Shown piece by piece: positions 1 to 11,113 of a stretch of 64,000 nt of DNA (within the stretch, counting starts at the first letter, position 1; each line of letters begins with the position of its first letter). This DNA comes from Hyparrhenia diplandra (Eukaryota; Streptophyta; Magnoliopsida; Poales; Poaceae). The stretch covers positions 62,001 through 126,000 of the forward strand of contig JADLZK010007350.1 in assembly GCA_015847255.1 (NCBI GenBank), given 5' to 3'. The translations under genes were made by a program, and so were the position numbers. The notes under the pieces were generated by a model. That model searched no databases, was not told the DNA's origin, and worked only from the letters and a program-made list of their open reading frames with translations.

Positions 1-445
1 GCGCCGAGGCCGAGGCACAGGCAGGCAGCGTGACCGGTCGGTCAGACGCACAGAGGGCCTGTTTGGTTGGTGACCTGGATGACTTGCTGGCGGCAAAAAG
101 TGTTGCCTGAGAGTTTTTGAAAATTTAATGGAATGCACTTTGACGAGACAAGTAGAGATAGTCCGTTTGGTTGGAAGCTTTGTGCACTGAGAAGTTTAAT
201 AAAGAGAGGGAATATGTTTTTCTTGTATATATAATCTCAATTAATTAATAATAAATAAATTAAATCATCCATATATATATTTCTCAATTAATTAATTAAT
301 TATTAATAATAATAAAATATTTGAAATTAACTTAATACTACACGGTACTAATACCAATTTCAACGTGTACTATCAGCTATACAGAAGTAAGTGAATGAAG
401 GAAAAAAAAAACAAAATATACATAAAGTAGACCAAAGGTACTACT

Positions 446-507
446 CTCTTTTATCAGATCAGACCATACATGAATTTGGTTCTCTTTTATCAGATCAGAC
501 CATACAT
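446..507. repeat. 36-bp-period tandem duplication
   Basis: The 26-base string starting CTCTTTTATCAGATCAGACC occurs at 446-471 and again at 482-507. It is an exact short tandem duplication in AT-rich intergenic DNA. Confidence 0.9.
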
Positions 508-663
508 CACGGTGATTATAGCCGGACACCTCCGTCGGAGCCCGGGCGCTCAAATTCCTTCGCACGGCGCTCACGCACTTGCCCTGGGCGGTCGGGGTTC
601 TCGGGGCTTCAACCAAACTTTGCCGGCGTAGTCCAGTCCGCCATCAGTCCAGGCAAAAAATCC

Positions 664-1213
664 GGGGTGTGTTTAGTTCCTAGTCACATCAACCAAAAAA
701 CTAAAAGTTCCCAAAATTCCTATCACATCCCATCACATTGAAACATTTAATGCACCAAAAACGTTTGCCAGCCACTATAAAATTTAGGTAATTAAAAAAC
801 TAATTGCACAGTTTAGATGTACATTCTTGAGACGATTCTTTTGAGCCTAGTTTCGCCATGGTAGGATAATATTTATCACTAAGAAGCGAAACGTCTTTCA
901 CTGATTAATGCGATGTGACGACTCTGAGAATTTTGCACCCAAGGGGGTGTTTAGTTGGTGAAAAGTTTTGGGTTGGGCTACTGTAGCACTTTTCGTTTGT
1001 ATTTGGTAATTAGTGTCCAATTATGGACTAACTAGGCTTAAAAGATTCGTCTCGTACTTTTCAAAAAACCGTACCAATTAGTTTTTTAATTACTTACATT
1101 TAATGCTCCAAAAATACGATAAGATATTCGATGTGACGAGGAAGCTGTAGACTTTTTAGGTTCTTGAAAGCATAAACCGAACACCCCAAATTTTAGGATC
1201 TAAACACACCCCC
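664..1213. mobile_element. Nested Tourist/hAT-like MITE pair
   Basis: The outer element begins GGGGTGTGTTTAG at 664 and ends CTAAACACACCCC near 1213. A second element with the same style of ends (GGGGGTGTTTAGTT at 943, GAACACCCC near 1187) sits inside it. Both carry the internal blocks typical of grass MITEs (stretches around GAGCCTAGTT and ATTTAATGC). No coding capacity is visible. The ends are read by eye and no clean target duplication was found for the outer copy. Confidence 0.55.
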
Positions 1214-1873
1214 AGGTCCTCGTCCAAACAAGCCCAGAGCGCCGGCGTGGACGATAGGGCAACGGCAGAGCGGAACGCAGAAGTGCACGAGGGTCGAGGT
1301 GGGGATCGGGCACGCCATTCCACCCGTGACCGGCGAGGGAGGCAGAGGCAGGGCAGCAGGCAGGGCAGCACGGCAGCAGCCAGTGCCGCAGGGCTATGGG
1401 CTATGGCAGCAGGAGCGCACACGAACCAGCGCAGCAGCTGCGTCCCGAGGAGCTATGTATCCACTGTTTTCTTGCGAAAATCCCTTTTTTTAAAAAAAAC
1501 GAATAAGAGCTGTCAATCAATTATATTAAAAGAAAAATTCCAGAGTCAATTCAAGCCAAGTGTGAACAGCGGCAAAGCTTTTGGAAGTCTAGCACAGCAC
1601 AGCATAGGGCAGGCAGGGCAATCCGTGTACAGTATTCAGAGAGAGAGTGGGCGTCTCGCCAACCGCCCGCGTGGCACTGGTATATTGGCTGATGATCATC
1701 CACTGTGTAGTGACCTAGCGATAGAGAGAGAGAAAGCTCAGCCCCATCTTGGCTGCTGGAAGGCCCGTTTCGCTCACTCCGCAGTTCGTCTTGCCCCCGA
1801 TTCCCCTCACGGCGAAGCCCTCGCCGCAGCGCCACCTCTCCGCCTCCTCCCGAGTCCCGACCCCCACCACGCC

Positions 1874-3233
1874 ATGCCGCCGCCCGGATCCGGCGCCCGC
1901 GGGGGAGACGGATCGGCCCGGGCCTTCCAGCACCGCCATCATCGGGACCTCGGTGACGGGAGCCACCGATCGAAATCGAGGGATACTCGCTCATCAAGGA
2001 GCGAGATCCCCCACCGGCTCTGTGTGGGGCTCCGCTCTTTCAGTGTCGGGGACACACTGCGGCGCTCAAGTACTACCCCAACAACGAGATCGGCGAGCAC
2101 CGCGACTTCATCTGCGTCTCCATCCAGCACCTACGCCAATCCCACGGGACCAACAAACCCGCCCACGGTCGGGGCCGTCAACGCGCTGGTCACGCTCAGC
2201 TTGCTCGACAGGCCGGGAGCCGGTGTTGTCGCGGACCCGGACCACGGGGCTGTACGATTTCTCCCACACCGGGACTGCTTCCATGATTTCATCAAGAGGG
2301 CGTGGCTGGAGGAATCGGAGTATATCGTGGGCGACCGCTTCACCGTCAGTGCGATGTCATGGTTCCGTTGGATGTCCGCGAGACGGAGGAGAGGGGAGCA
2401 GAGTCTCCGCCGGCGGCTGTGCCTCCGTCGGTCGAGGTGCCGCCGTCGACCTGCACCAGCATCTCGGCGGTCTCCTCGCGATGAAGAGGGTGCCGATGTC
2501 ACGTTCCAGGTGGCTGGTGAGACTTTCAGTGCACACAGGTGCGTTCTCGCGGCACGGTCGCCCGTCTTCAAGGCGGAGCTCTTTGGTGCGATGAGGGAGA
2601 GCAACGGCACCGCAGTCATACGCGTCGATGACATTGAGGCAGAGGTGTTCAGGGCTTTGCTCGGTTTCGTCTACACCGACACGTTATTGGATGGCTTGGG
2701 TGTGAAGCAGCAAAAAGGAAGCTGCCATGGCTCAGCATTTGCTTGTTGCAGCAGACAGGTACAACCTGCACAGGTTGAAGCTGATTTGTGAAGATAAGCT
2801 GTGCAAGCACATTGATACAGGCTCTGCAGCAACCATCTTGGCGTTAGCAGAGCAGCACAACAGTGGCGGGCTTAAGAAGGCGTGCCTGCAGTTCCTCAGC
2901 TCCCCAGTGAATCTAAACGATGTAATGGCAACTGATGGCTTTGAGCATTTGGCTAGAAGCTGCCCCTCTCTTCTGAAGGAGCTAATATCCAATGTTCCCA
3001 ATCGTGTAGCTGCAACTCTCGGAGAAGCAAGCATGGGACAGGACAAGGTGCTCTCGTTGGAACAGCGTGAGCTGCTGCGTGAGGTGCTTTCATCTGGAAG
3101 ACCAACTAACTATTGGTACCAAGTGATAGTCCTAATTGTTCTGTGTGCGGTCTTATATTTAAAAGGAGGCAATGCACTTCTGTCATGCTTTTGTTTGGTT
3201 GCTCTCTTCTTCGTGGGCATAATCCTTCAGTGA
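1874..3233 (+). pseudogene. MATH-BTB domain protein, frameshifted
   Basis: This looks like an intronless MATH-BTB gene. The family encodes substrate adaptors for CUL3 ubiquitin ligases and is greatly expanded in grasses. The likely start is ATG 1874 (MPPPGSG). A MATH-like region follows (about 1970-2360), with FIKRAWLEESEYIVGDRF readable near 2290-2345, but its pieces lie in different frames. The BTB domain starts near 2484 with DVTFQVAGETFSAHRCVLAA and continues through LLGFVYTDTLL. The frame is then broken at an A-run near 2712. BACK-like sequence (AQHLLVAADRYNLHRLKLIC) resumes from 2727 and runs to the stop at 3231-3233. Unusually for the family, the C-terminus holds two hydrophobic stretches (near 3117-3165 and 3170-3230). 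There are at least three frame changes. It may be a true pseudogene or an intact gene with consensus indels. BTB identity is secure and its activity is unknown. Confidence 0.8.
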
Positions 3234-3794
3234 TAACTTTGAGTGGATAAGCTACTACCTGGTACGCAAGAATTAAGAATAATTTGGCAACTTGATCATT
3301 GATGTGGAAGCAAAAGACCTGGATGTGTAGTTGCAAGCCTATGTCTGTATTGGTCTTGAAGTTCCTTAGCTCTTGCAAACCTCTGTATCATGTTTACCGG
3401 TGTTGTACTGTTCTATATGTACAGATACCTTATAATGTTAATTAAGTGCATGCAGATGCAGCTGTATGCTGGTCATGTATGAATGTATGATCTGGTACTA
3501 TTATATCAGTTGACTTATGCATACCTTTGTTTGCCATTCACCGTGGGAATATTCATACGTACAGTCGTACACAACAATTTGGAGAAAGGAGAACTTATGG
3601 GCATGCACAAAAGTGGGATTTCATTTCTTTGTTCGGTAAGTGCTCAGCATTTCTAACACTTGTCGCTGCTCTGATGGATTACAGCAGCTGAGCGCGAGCA
3701 CTGCACAGTTCGTTTTCACACCAGACTTTCGTGGAGTACGAGTAGCAACTAATTAACTGTTTAGCGGAGCCTATAGCGACAGTTTAATATTCTA

Positions 3795-4020
3795 CCGAGT
3801 GTTAGTTTTACAATTTTAGACATCTTTTTTGACCATCCGTCTTATTCAATTTTTTTCATAAATATCATTTATTTTGTAATGACTTATTTTATCATTAATG
3901 ATATGTTAATAATAATTTATTTCGTTTATAATTTGCACATAATTTTTTGAATAAGACGAATGGTCAAACACGATATCTAAAGATAAAAACGTCACCTTTT
4001 TGGGACGAGAGGGAGTACTA
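3795..4020. mobile_element. MITE with arms ending in GAGGGAGTA
   Basis: The arm GACCATCCGTCTTATTCAA near 3832 is the imperfect inverse of TTGAATAAGACGAATGGTCA near 3947. The right end reads GGGACGAGAGGGAGTA, the usual end of grass Stowaway/Tourist-like foldback MITEs. It is AT-rich and non-coding. The left edge is degraded. Confidence 0.6.
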
Positions 4021-4934
4021 TGCCAACCAAATTTAATTGTATCTTGATTAAATTAAAAATTATTTAGCTTACTTTTTTCCTTGTTTGGGGATGGAGAAAG
4101 TATAAACACATAGATTGGTGTTCACCGTGTAAGATTTGCTAAAATACCAACCAAATTCAGATTTTATAATAAAATCATAGAGCAGACATTGACATAATGT
4201 AGGTACTAAGTTTAATTCAACGCTGTATAATTTGTTGTTATCAATTGTATCTCGATTTTTTTTTGTTGACTAATATTTCTACATGCATACTTGAATGAAT
4301 GTATTAATTTCCTTATAAATGTCTTTATATATGATTGAAATAGTTATTTGTCTATATATTTAACAATTAAATATTTGAATTCAAATTTATATGTGGTAGA
4401 ATAGAAATCAACCTTTAAAGAGTGTCGCTTGTGCTTTCTAAGAAACAAATTTGATTACATATACTATATGAATAATACATAATTAGTATCGTTATAAAGA
4501 TTTTTAAATCTAGTTTGTTATCCAATTTATTTAGAGATTAAAATATTGCATGTATTTTCTTGAAAGAGAGTCAAACTTGTGCACGCAACGTTGACATTCT
4601 TTTAAGGGACAGAAGAGTAGGCGAGGGAGAGAGAGGGGGTCCCGCCGTCTACATACGGGAGCAACCAGGGCAGGCAAGGCGTACTACAGTAATCGCCGGG
4701 GTTTTGATTGGACTTGATTTGACGTTGCATTGCAGCGTGTGCAGTGCAGTGAATCAACAGTGGAGCCCGTGGGTGCAGGCAGCACGCGGCCGGCAGTGCG
4801 AGCAGCTGGGGGCAGGCAGTCGAAGCCTTGCCACGTCAGCTGCGCGGCCCGCCCGTGGGCGTCCTTTCCGCCATATATGGGGCTGCTGTGTTATTTGGAC
4901 TTGATTTGACGTTGCCGTGGCCAAAAAAGATTAG
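4021..4934. other. Intergenic DNA without recognised gene
   Basis: The first half is AT-rich and featureless. 4600-4920 is more GC-rich and contains GGACTTGATTTGACGTTGC twice (4711 and 4896). An open frame of 114 codons spans 4560-4904, but its product is not recognised and codon use is unconvincing. No gene is called. Confidence 0.6.
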
Positions 4935-5497
4935 GGCCTCGTTTAGTTGAGCAAGTTTTTCCCTCCAACTTCTAAGTTTTTTAGACTCTCTCTCCATCAC
5001 ATCACATTAAGGCCTTGTTTAGATGGCTAAAATTTTGAACCGTATGTCACATCGCATTAATTTGAAGACGTTTAAGTTTGTTAGTGGTAAATATTATCCC
5101 CACCGTGGAGTAACTATGCTCAAAAGAATCGATCTCGCAATGTACATCTAAACTGTGTAATTAGTTATTTTTTTATCTACATTTAATACTCCAAGCATAT
5201 GTCTTTTGGTGTATTTAATGTGATGTGATGGAGAGAAAGTGGAAAAAAAAGGTTAGAAACTTTAGCCATCTAAACGAGGCCTAAATATACTAAAAGACAT
5301 ATGTTCGGAGCGGTAAATGTAGGTAAAATAATTAACTAATTACACAGTTACATTTGTACATGACGAGACGAATCTTTTGAGCCTAGTTAGTCCATGATTG
5401 GACAATGTTTACCACAAACAAACTAAACGTGCTACAGGTATACTATAGGAGTTCAAAGCGATTAGCGGGCAAGTTTTTTGCCCAACTAAACAAGGCC
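4935..5497. mobile_element. Tourist-like MITE (outer), with nested copy
   Basis: The ends are GGCCTCGTTTAG (4935) and CTAAACAAGGCC (5497). Both sides are flanked by the 3-bp duplication TAG (4932-4934, 5498-5500). It is interrupted by a second element of the same superfamily at 5011-5281. Confidence 0.85.
5011..5281. mobile_element. Tourist-like MITE (inner)
   Basis: It starts GGCCTTGTTTAGATGGC and ends GCCATCTAAACGAGGCC, and is flanked by TAA on both sides (5008-5010, 5282-5284). Removing it with one TAA rejoins the outer MITE's CACATTAAATATAC sequence. Confidence 0.88.
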
Positions 5498-5499
5498 TA

Positions 5500-5752
5500 G
5501 GGGTGTGATCTAAAAAAACACCGTTCGAATCGAAAAAGGCACACGTAGTACGTTTCGTTTGTTTGTGGTAAATATTATCCTACCATGGTATAACTAGGCT
5601 CAAAAGAATCTTCTCCTCAGTGTACATCAAAACTATGCAATTGGTTTTTTTATTTACCCACATTTAGTGCTCACGCATGAGGCAAAAGATTTGATGTGAT
5701 AGGTGAATAGTGAATTTTAGAGAGAGAATTGGGGGAACTAAACACAGCCTAG
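5500..5752. mobile_element. Degraded MITE adjoining the outer Tourist copy
   Basis: The internal blocks match the neighbouring MITEs (CGTTTGTTTGTGGTAAATAT, AACTAGGCTCAAAAGAATC). The right end is AACTAAACACAGCC near 5751. Its left end abuts the previous element. Boundaries are approximate. Confidence 0.5.
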
Positions 5753-8121
5753 TTCTGAAAAAACAAATTGTCAAATTTGAAAATAGTTTTTTAAAAGGGT
5801 TAAAAATAAAAAACACAATCCACGAGAGTGGGAAAAAACAGCCATGTGACAATCCAGAACAACGTGGATTGATTATGCAAGCTTTCCAAAACCTTACAGT
5901 TCTAGTATATACCTTATCACATGCATAATCTACCACTTTGATGTTTTAGGATCCTTGTTCAAACTTGGACTACTCATTTAAACTACCCAAAATCATTTCA
6001 TAATTTTTCGAGCTAAAACAAAATTCCTATGAATTTTGAAGATTATAAACTAGATTTTAGGATTCTAACAATTGCATTATTTTTTTCTAAGTAAACTATA
6101 TTTTTATACAATTTATATACTTGGTTACAATTTTTTAAAAAAATAAATGAATTTTTGGATGTTTTTATAAAATATTTCTGTCCGATTTACCTCCTTAAAT
6201 TTTTAACTTAGCGTGATTTATCAGCACTACATCAGCAAAACCACCATCAAAATCGTTAAAAACACTATTTTCGTACATCAGGAAGGAAAATTATGGTAGT
6301 ATTAATTAGTGATCAATAGATAATTACCGTCATTAGCAACTGCTAATGACGGTCCCTTCGGCATTATGCGTTAGGACCAAGATACCTCTTCAGGCCATTG
6401 GCGACCCTTGGCCTTGTATAAACTAGGTGAACTTCCCGGCGTTCGCTGCGGTACGAAGGGGAACCTCTTCAAGATAGGCTACACCCACCAACACGATGGC
6501 ACCGCAATAAACTTGCAGGGAAGCAATAGCAAATCCACACAAATTAAAGGCCGGCAACAAAATCCATTCAAAAAAAAAAAAAAAAAAAAAAAACACGAAC
6601 AGGACCATAAATCTTCATGCATGACATATAGTAGATTTAGAAGAGATACCTTTTAAATGTATAATCTTTAATCCACCTAGAGGCTAGTGGATCTCGCATG
6701 TATAAGTGAGCAATAAGAAGAATACTCACGGCATCTACGTGACAATTGACAAATGCACTTTGTACCCATTAGTGAACCGTATAATCTCTGGAGCAAGTAG
6801 TAATATAAATAAGTTTTTTTGCTCGTATGTGATGCATTTTGTAGTAATGAACTAATGATTGATGATCTCTAATTTCAAAAGGGGTAGTAATCACCGGAGC
6901 AATTAGTATTGAAGAAGGGTTTCGTAGCATCAGGTAGAATATTTGAACAAAAATGATAAAAAATGTCAAAAGGTCATCTCAGTACCATACAGAATACTCT
7001 GTATTCAACATCTGTACATTGATCCTCACATCCATCGAGCATGGAGCCTCAGTCATAGTCGTATACTCAATTTTTAATTCCATTGAAGCTAAACAGATAA
7101 AAAAAGGAAAGAAAAAAAAAAAAAGGAAAGCTCTCTTCCACAGCTTCCGTGCGTCTCCTCCGTTCCTCGCAGTCGCACCGTCAGACGGACGCACACACGG
7201 CACCGCCGGTCCGTCGCCGCTCAGCCCATGCGCAGGGGGCCCTCGACCTCGCGACGTTGCCGCAGCATTGCTGCAATTAGCGGGGAGGTTGCCCTCAGCG
7301 GCTGTGATGTCGCCGACGTGCATTGAGATCGATCGTGCGGCGCGCGTACGTGCAGGTATTTCGTGGCTGCCAGCGCGATCGCAGCCGTCTGCTCGGCGGC
7401 GGCGCTCTGTTCGCCGTGCGTGCCGACGCCCCGCAAGGCTCGCTGCCGCTGGTGCCCTTCCTCGACGCTGCTACGCAGGGCTTCCTCTTCCCGGCAGCCG
7501 GGTGATCGACCGTCGCAGCAGCCGTCTGCGCCTTCCCGGCTATCTCCGCCGCCGTAGCGACACTGGCCAGGGACGCCGGCCACGGCAGCTCGGAAGGGCG
7601 GCGTTGTGACTACAGATAACCTTAACTACCTCGTGTTGTCTGCGCACACGGTGCCTGCGCGGCTGCACATGTCCAGTTGCAGATATATAGATGGGCGGAC
7701 ATGCCGCTGGATCGTGGGGAGGAGGGGAAGGGGTACAGTCACGGAAGACGTTCGGACAGGAAGGGAAGGCGGCGAGTGGGAGGGGAAGAGGCCGCCGATA
7801 GGGGGAAGAGTCGCGGCCGCGGTAATGAATTTCCTCGCGATCTGAAACAGAAACTGGAGGTTTGCATGCCTGCATGCGAGAATTCTCGATTCAGTCCGCC
7901 AGGACCGACGGGGAAGAAACGGAACAGATCCATCAACGCTGCTACCACAATTTCAGTTACCAATTGAGCTGCCAATCGTAACCCGGAGAACTCCCCAGTG
8001 GGGGCTCTCTTATAGGAGATTTAGATATCTTTTATACACAGACACAGTAACGGTTAATCCATTGATTCCATTCAGTGAATTCTATCGAACTCTCTCGTTC
8101 TCGCTTTTCTTTCTAACAAAT
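5753..8121. other. Unassigned intergenic region, GC-rich island 7140-7880
   Basis: 5753-7130 is AT-rich, with an A22 run near 6571-6592 and no recognised gene. 7140-7880 is GC-rich with overlapping open frames on both strands. None of them gives a protein I recognise, and no splice structure stands out. The island could be a degraded gene fragment or captured exon. No function is offered. Confidence 0.5.
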
Positions 8122-8124
8122 TAG

Positions 8125-10072
8125 GGCCTTGTTTAGTTGGTGGGCAAAAGTTAGAAAGTTAGAATTTGGATCCGTGAAGACGCGTTTCGTTTGTTTGTGG
8201 TAAATATTGTCCAATCATAGATTAACCAGGCTCGAAAGATGGGCCTCGTGATGTACAACAAAAACTGTAATTAGTTACTTTTATTAGAGTAAAATGCACG
8301 GATAGGCCATCAACTTGCGTGGGTGTCTCGATTTAGGCCATCAACTTTGAAAATGCATTTTTTGGTCCAAAAACTTGACTAGGGGTGCATAAAGAGTCCA
8401 TACCCTTCGTTTTTATGTTTATATTTGCAAAAAACCCTATATTTAGTTCTTTTTCGCATCCGTATCCTCGCCCAAAGAAGCCAGTCAGGTCCAGCGAGCC
8501 CCTCCACGGGCCGCGCCCCCCGCCCGCCGCCGCCGCCCGTCCGGCGCCAATGGCCCTCCGCATCCCCGGCTCTCCTCCCTCATCTTCCTCTTTCTCGCGC
8601 CGTCCCTTGCCGCCAAGACGCACGGGTGGCCGAAGCGGGCGCCGCCCACACGGGCTCGCCCCAGTTATTTGCCGCGACGGGGGGCCATCCCCAGCGCGGA
8701 TGGCGTGGAGGCGCCGCGCCGGCCTCCTCCTCCGACGCTAACTCGGGCCTCCTCCGACGCGGCGGCCGAGCGGGACGCCGACACACATGGTGGCTCGACG
8801 GCGAGGGCGCAGAGCGCCCGAAGCGCCGCGGCAGGCGCTGTCGGCCCGGCGGGCGCCGCGGCCGGACGGGGACGCGCGTACGGCCACGGCGGCGGACGCC
8901 GCGGGCCGACGAAGCGGGCCGCGGCGCGACCGCACGGTTCGCAAGATTGCGGCCGGTGGACGGCGGGGGCCCGCCAGACGAGGGCACGCCGAGGAGCGGC
9001 TGAAGTTCGCCGGCGGGGCCCGCCACGGAAGGGGAAGCGGCGAGGGAGGTCGGCGCGCGACCCCGCCCGCCAGCGCTGACGCGAGCCGCCGCCGCTGGAG
9101 AGCTCGCCGCGCCGGGCGTGCCCGCCCTCTCGCCTCCTATCGCGCCGCTTGGGAGGCGAGCCGCGCCGCCGATTCGAGTCGCGCGGTGCACGGGCTCGCT
9201 CGGCCGCCGATTTGAGCACGCGGCGGGGGCGCCGTCACGGACCTCCCGCGATGAGACGCAGCCGCCCACGCGGCGCAGGAGCTCCGGCCGCGTCGCCGCT
9301 AAGCCTCCTCCCCGCCTACCCTTCCGTGATTAAGCGAGCCCGGCCAAGACGCGACGGCTCCCCGGCCGGGCGCACAGATGGATGACGGGAAGAAGACGAG
9401 CGAGGACGAGGAGCCGGACGACGCGCGGATAGCGGTTGTGGCGCGCCTGTTGTGTTGGTTTCTTCTCTTCGATCCCGGGCGATTTTGGGCTCGAGCACGG
9501 CGGCGACAGAGGCAGAGAGAGCGACGAGGCCATTTGATTTTCCATGCCCACGGCGGCGGTGGCGCCGGCCTAGCTCGCCCCATTCGGCGGCGTGGCAGCC
9601 GCCGTCCCGGCCCAAAGACGCCCGGCGAGCAGTGCGAGGGGACGCGCGGCGCCGCCGCTAGCGGTGCTTTCGTGCGCGGCGACCATGGCCTCGCGGCGCG
9701 CGCTCCTCCGTGCTGCTCGCCCGCTGTAGACGGCGCCGCGCGGCGGACGGGCGGGCCGGACGCGCCGCTGCCCAACATCGCCGGTGAAGGACAAACTTGT
9801 GAAAGAAAAATAGATATATGGAGGTTTTTACAAATATAAACATGAAACGAAGGGGTATGGATTCTTTATGAACCATTTTTCAAGTTTTTGGACCAAAAAT
9901 GCAATTTCAAAGTTGGTGGCCCAAATCGAGACACCCAGCGCAAGTTGATGGCCTATCCATGCATTTTACTCCTTTTATTATCTACATTTACAGCTCCATT
10001 TATGTGACCAAAATTGACGTGATGTTGATGTGATGGAGAGAGATTAAAAAAACTTGGAAACTAAACAAGGCC
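8125..10072. mobile_element. Tourist-like MITE carrying a nested MULE
   Basis: The left end is GGCCTTGTTTAGTTGG (8125) and the right end CTAAACAAGGCC (10072). The flanks are TAG at 8122-8124 and 10073-10075. The two MITE halves (8125-8288 and 9972-10072) are separated by the MULE at 8289-9971. The right half resumes with TCTACATTTA, as in other copies of the family in this window. Confidence 0.85.
8289..9971. mobile_element. Pack-MULE-like element with ~180-bp TIRs
   Basis: The left end starts GAGTAAAATGCACGGATAGG. The right end is its inverse, ending TGCATTTTACTC at 9971. The inverted match extends about 180 bp inward (8289-~8460 against ~9800-9971) with few differences. The flanking 9-mers are TTTTTATTA (8280-8288) and CTTTTATTA (9972-9980), which match at 8 of 9 positions, as expected for a Mutator-type duplication. 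The interior (8470-9790) is very GC-rich, unlike its surroundings, and encodes no transposase. That combination is the pattern of a Pack-MULE carrying host gene fragments. The source genes are not recognised. Confidence 0.88.
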
Positions 10073-10213
10073 TAGATGACCACAATAGCTGAGGGAGATA
10101 TATTTTTCCAAACATATTTCTTTTTGGTTTTAAAGTTTCTAGGCCCAAGAAACTCGCAGCTTTTTTTTTATGATGAAGGCCACTCCTCCTCTCACTGAGC
10201 CAAAACCCCGCCC

Positions 10214-10764
10214 CACTAGCGACCCTCCCCATCTATGAGCGGCGAACCTCCGCGCCCGCAAGCGCGCTGGGCGGCACCGGGTGCCGAATCCGCGGCCGAG
10301 GCCGAGCACCTCCTTTCGCTGGCCGAAGTCGGAGCTCTCCTCGAGCCGGTTCCGCACCGATCACAAGCACGCCCTCCGCGCCGCCCGCCTGTACCCATCT
10401 TGCTCGCGCGCCGGTGGTGGTCACCGCCACCAACGTGCGATGCCCCTCGCCGACGACTCCTCCCACTACGCCGCGCTCGCTGCCCGAGCCCGACGACCGA
10501 CCCCGACGCCTTGCCGTTCACCGCCTCCGAGCTCCGCCGCCACTTCAAGTCGCTCCGCGCCGGCCCCGACCACGCCGCCGCCTACCCCTCCTCCGCCGAC
10601 GCCGCCGAGGAGGCTCTCGCCGCGCCACGAGGCCTACGAGGCGCTCACCACCCCACCACCCGGGACCTCCCGCACCGGATGCCGCCCCTCCACGAGTTCG
10701 AGCGCAAGTATGTGGGATACCGCCTCATCTGCCCCTCCTGCCGAGAATTTTTTATATATATTTA
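10214..10764 (+). pseudogene. J-domain-like (DnaJ family) gene remnant
   Basis: The pieces resemble the plant DnaJ-plus-zinc-ribbon family. DHKHALRAARL is in one frame (near 10355). ASELRRHFKSLRAGPDHAAA (near 10525-10585) follows in another, where the helix II pattern fits but the HPD tripeptide has become GPD-H. Then come HEAYEALT (third frame, near 10630) and EFERKYVGYRLICPSCREFF (near 10695-10750), which resembles the family's zinc-ribbon start. The changes of frame and the lost HPD indicate a dead or error-ridden fragment that ends in AT-rich sequence. J-domain assignment is an inference from pattern only. Confidence 0.42.
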
Positions 10765-11113
10765 GCATTTTTTTTTTAAAACTATTTCTACCATTGACAT
10801 GAGTATTTTTTTTTTTTCAAATCTAGCACATTTGGTCGCGCCACTAGTCTGAACGCTGGCTGCTGACGTGGCAAGCCTGTCGTCAACGAGAAGCGTGGCA
10901 CAAATCTTTGCTTCTTTTGCCACGAACCTGGTCACAAGGCTTCGAGGCATACAACACAAGGGTAGCAGGTGTATATATATTTTTTCTGTTTATTATAGCA
11001 TTGTTTGATTACGTCAGTTGCAATTGTTATGGTACTTTTTACTCTTGTTTCTTTTTTTTTTTTTCCTGTTTATACATGTATGTTGTAACTGATCATTTGC
11101 ACTTTGAACTAGG

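Noticed and set aside
1247..1873. Long plus-strand frame upstream of the BTB gene (start near 1247)
   Set aside because: Its first part crosses MITE-flank and leader sequence with no conserved protein. The first plausible start is ATG 1874.
6220..6360. CACTACATCAG near 6225 as a CACTA transposon end
   Set aside because: The match to CACTA termini is short. No partner end or subterminal repeats were found.
6408..6656. Small frame containing the A22 run near 6571
   Set aside because: The poly-Lys/poly-Phe reading comes from the homopolymer, and no flanking duplication supports retro-insertion.
7150..7880. GC-rich overlapping frames on both strands
   Set aside because: No recognisable domain, splice pattern or codon bias supports any one frame, so it is left as an unassigned island.
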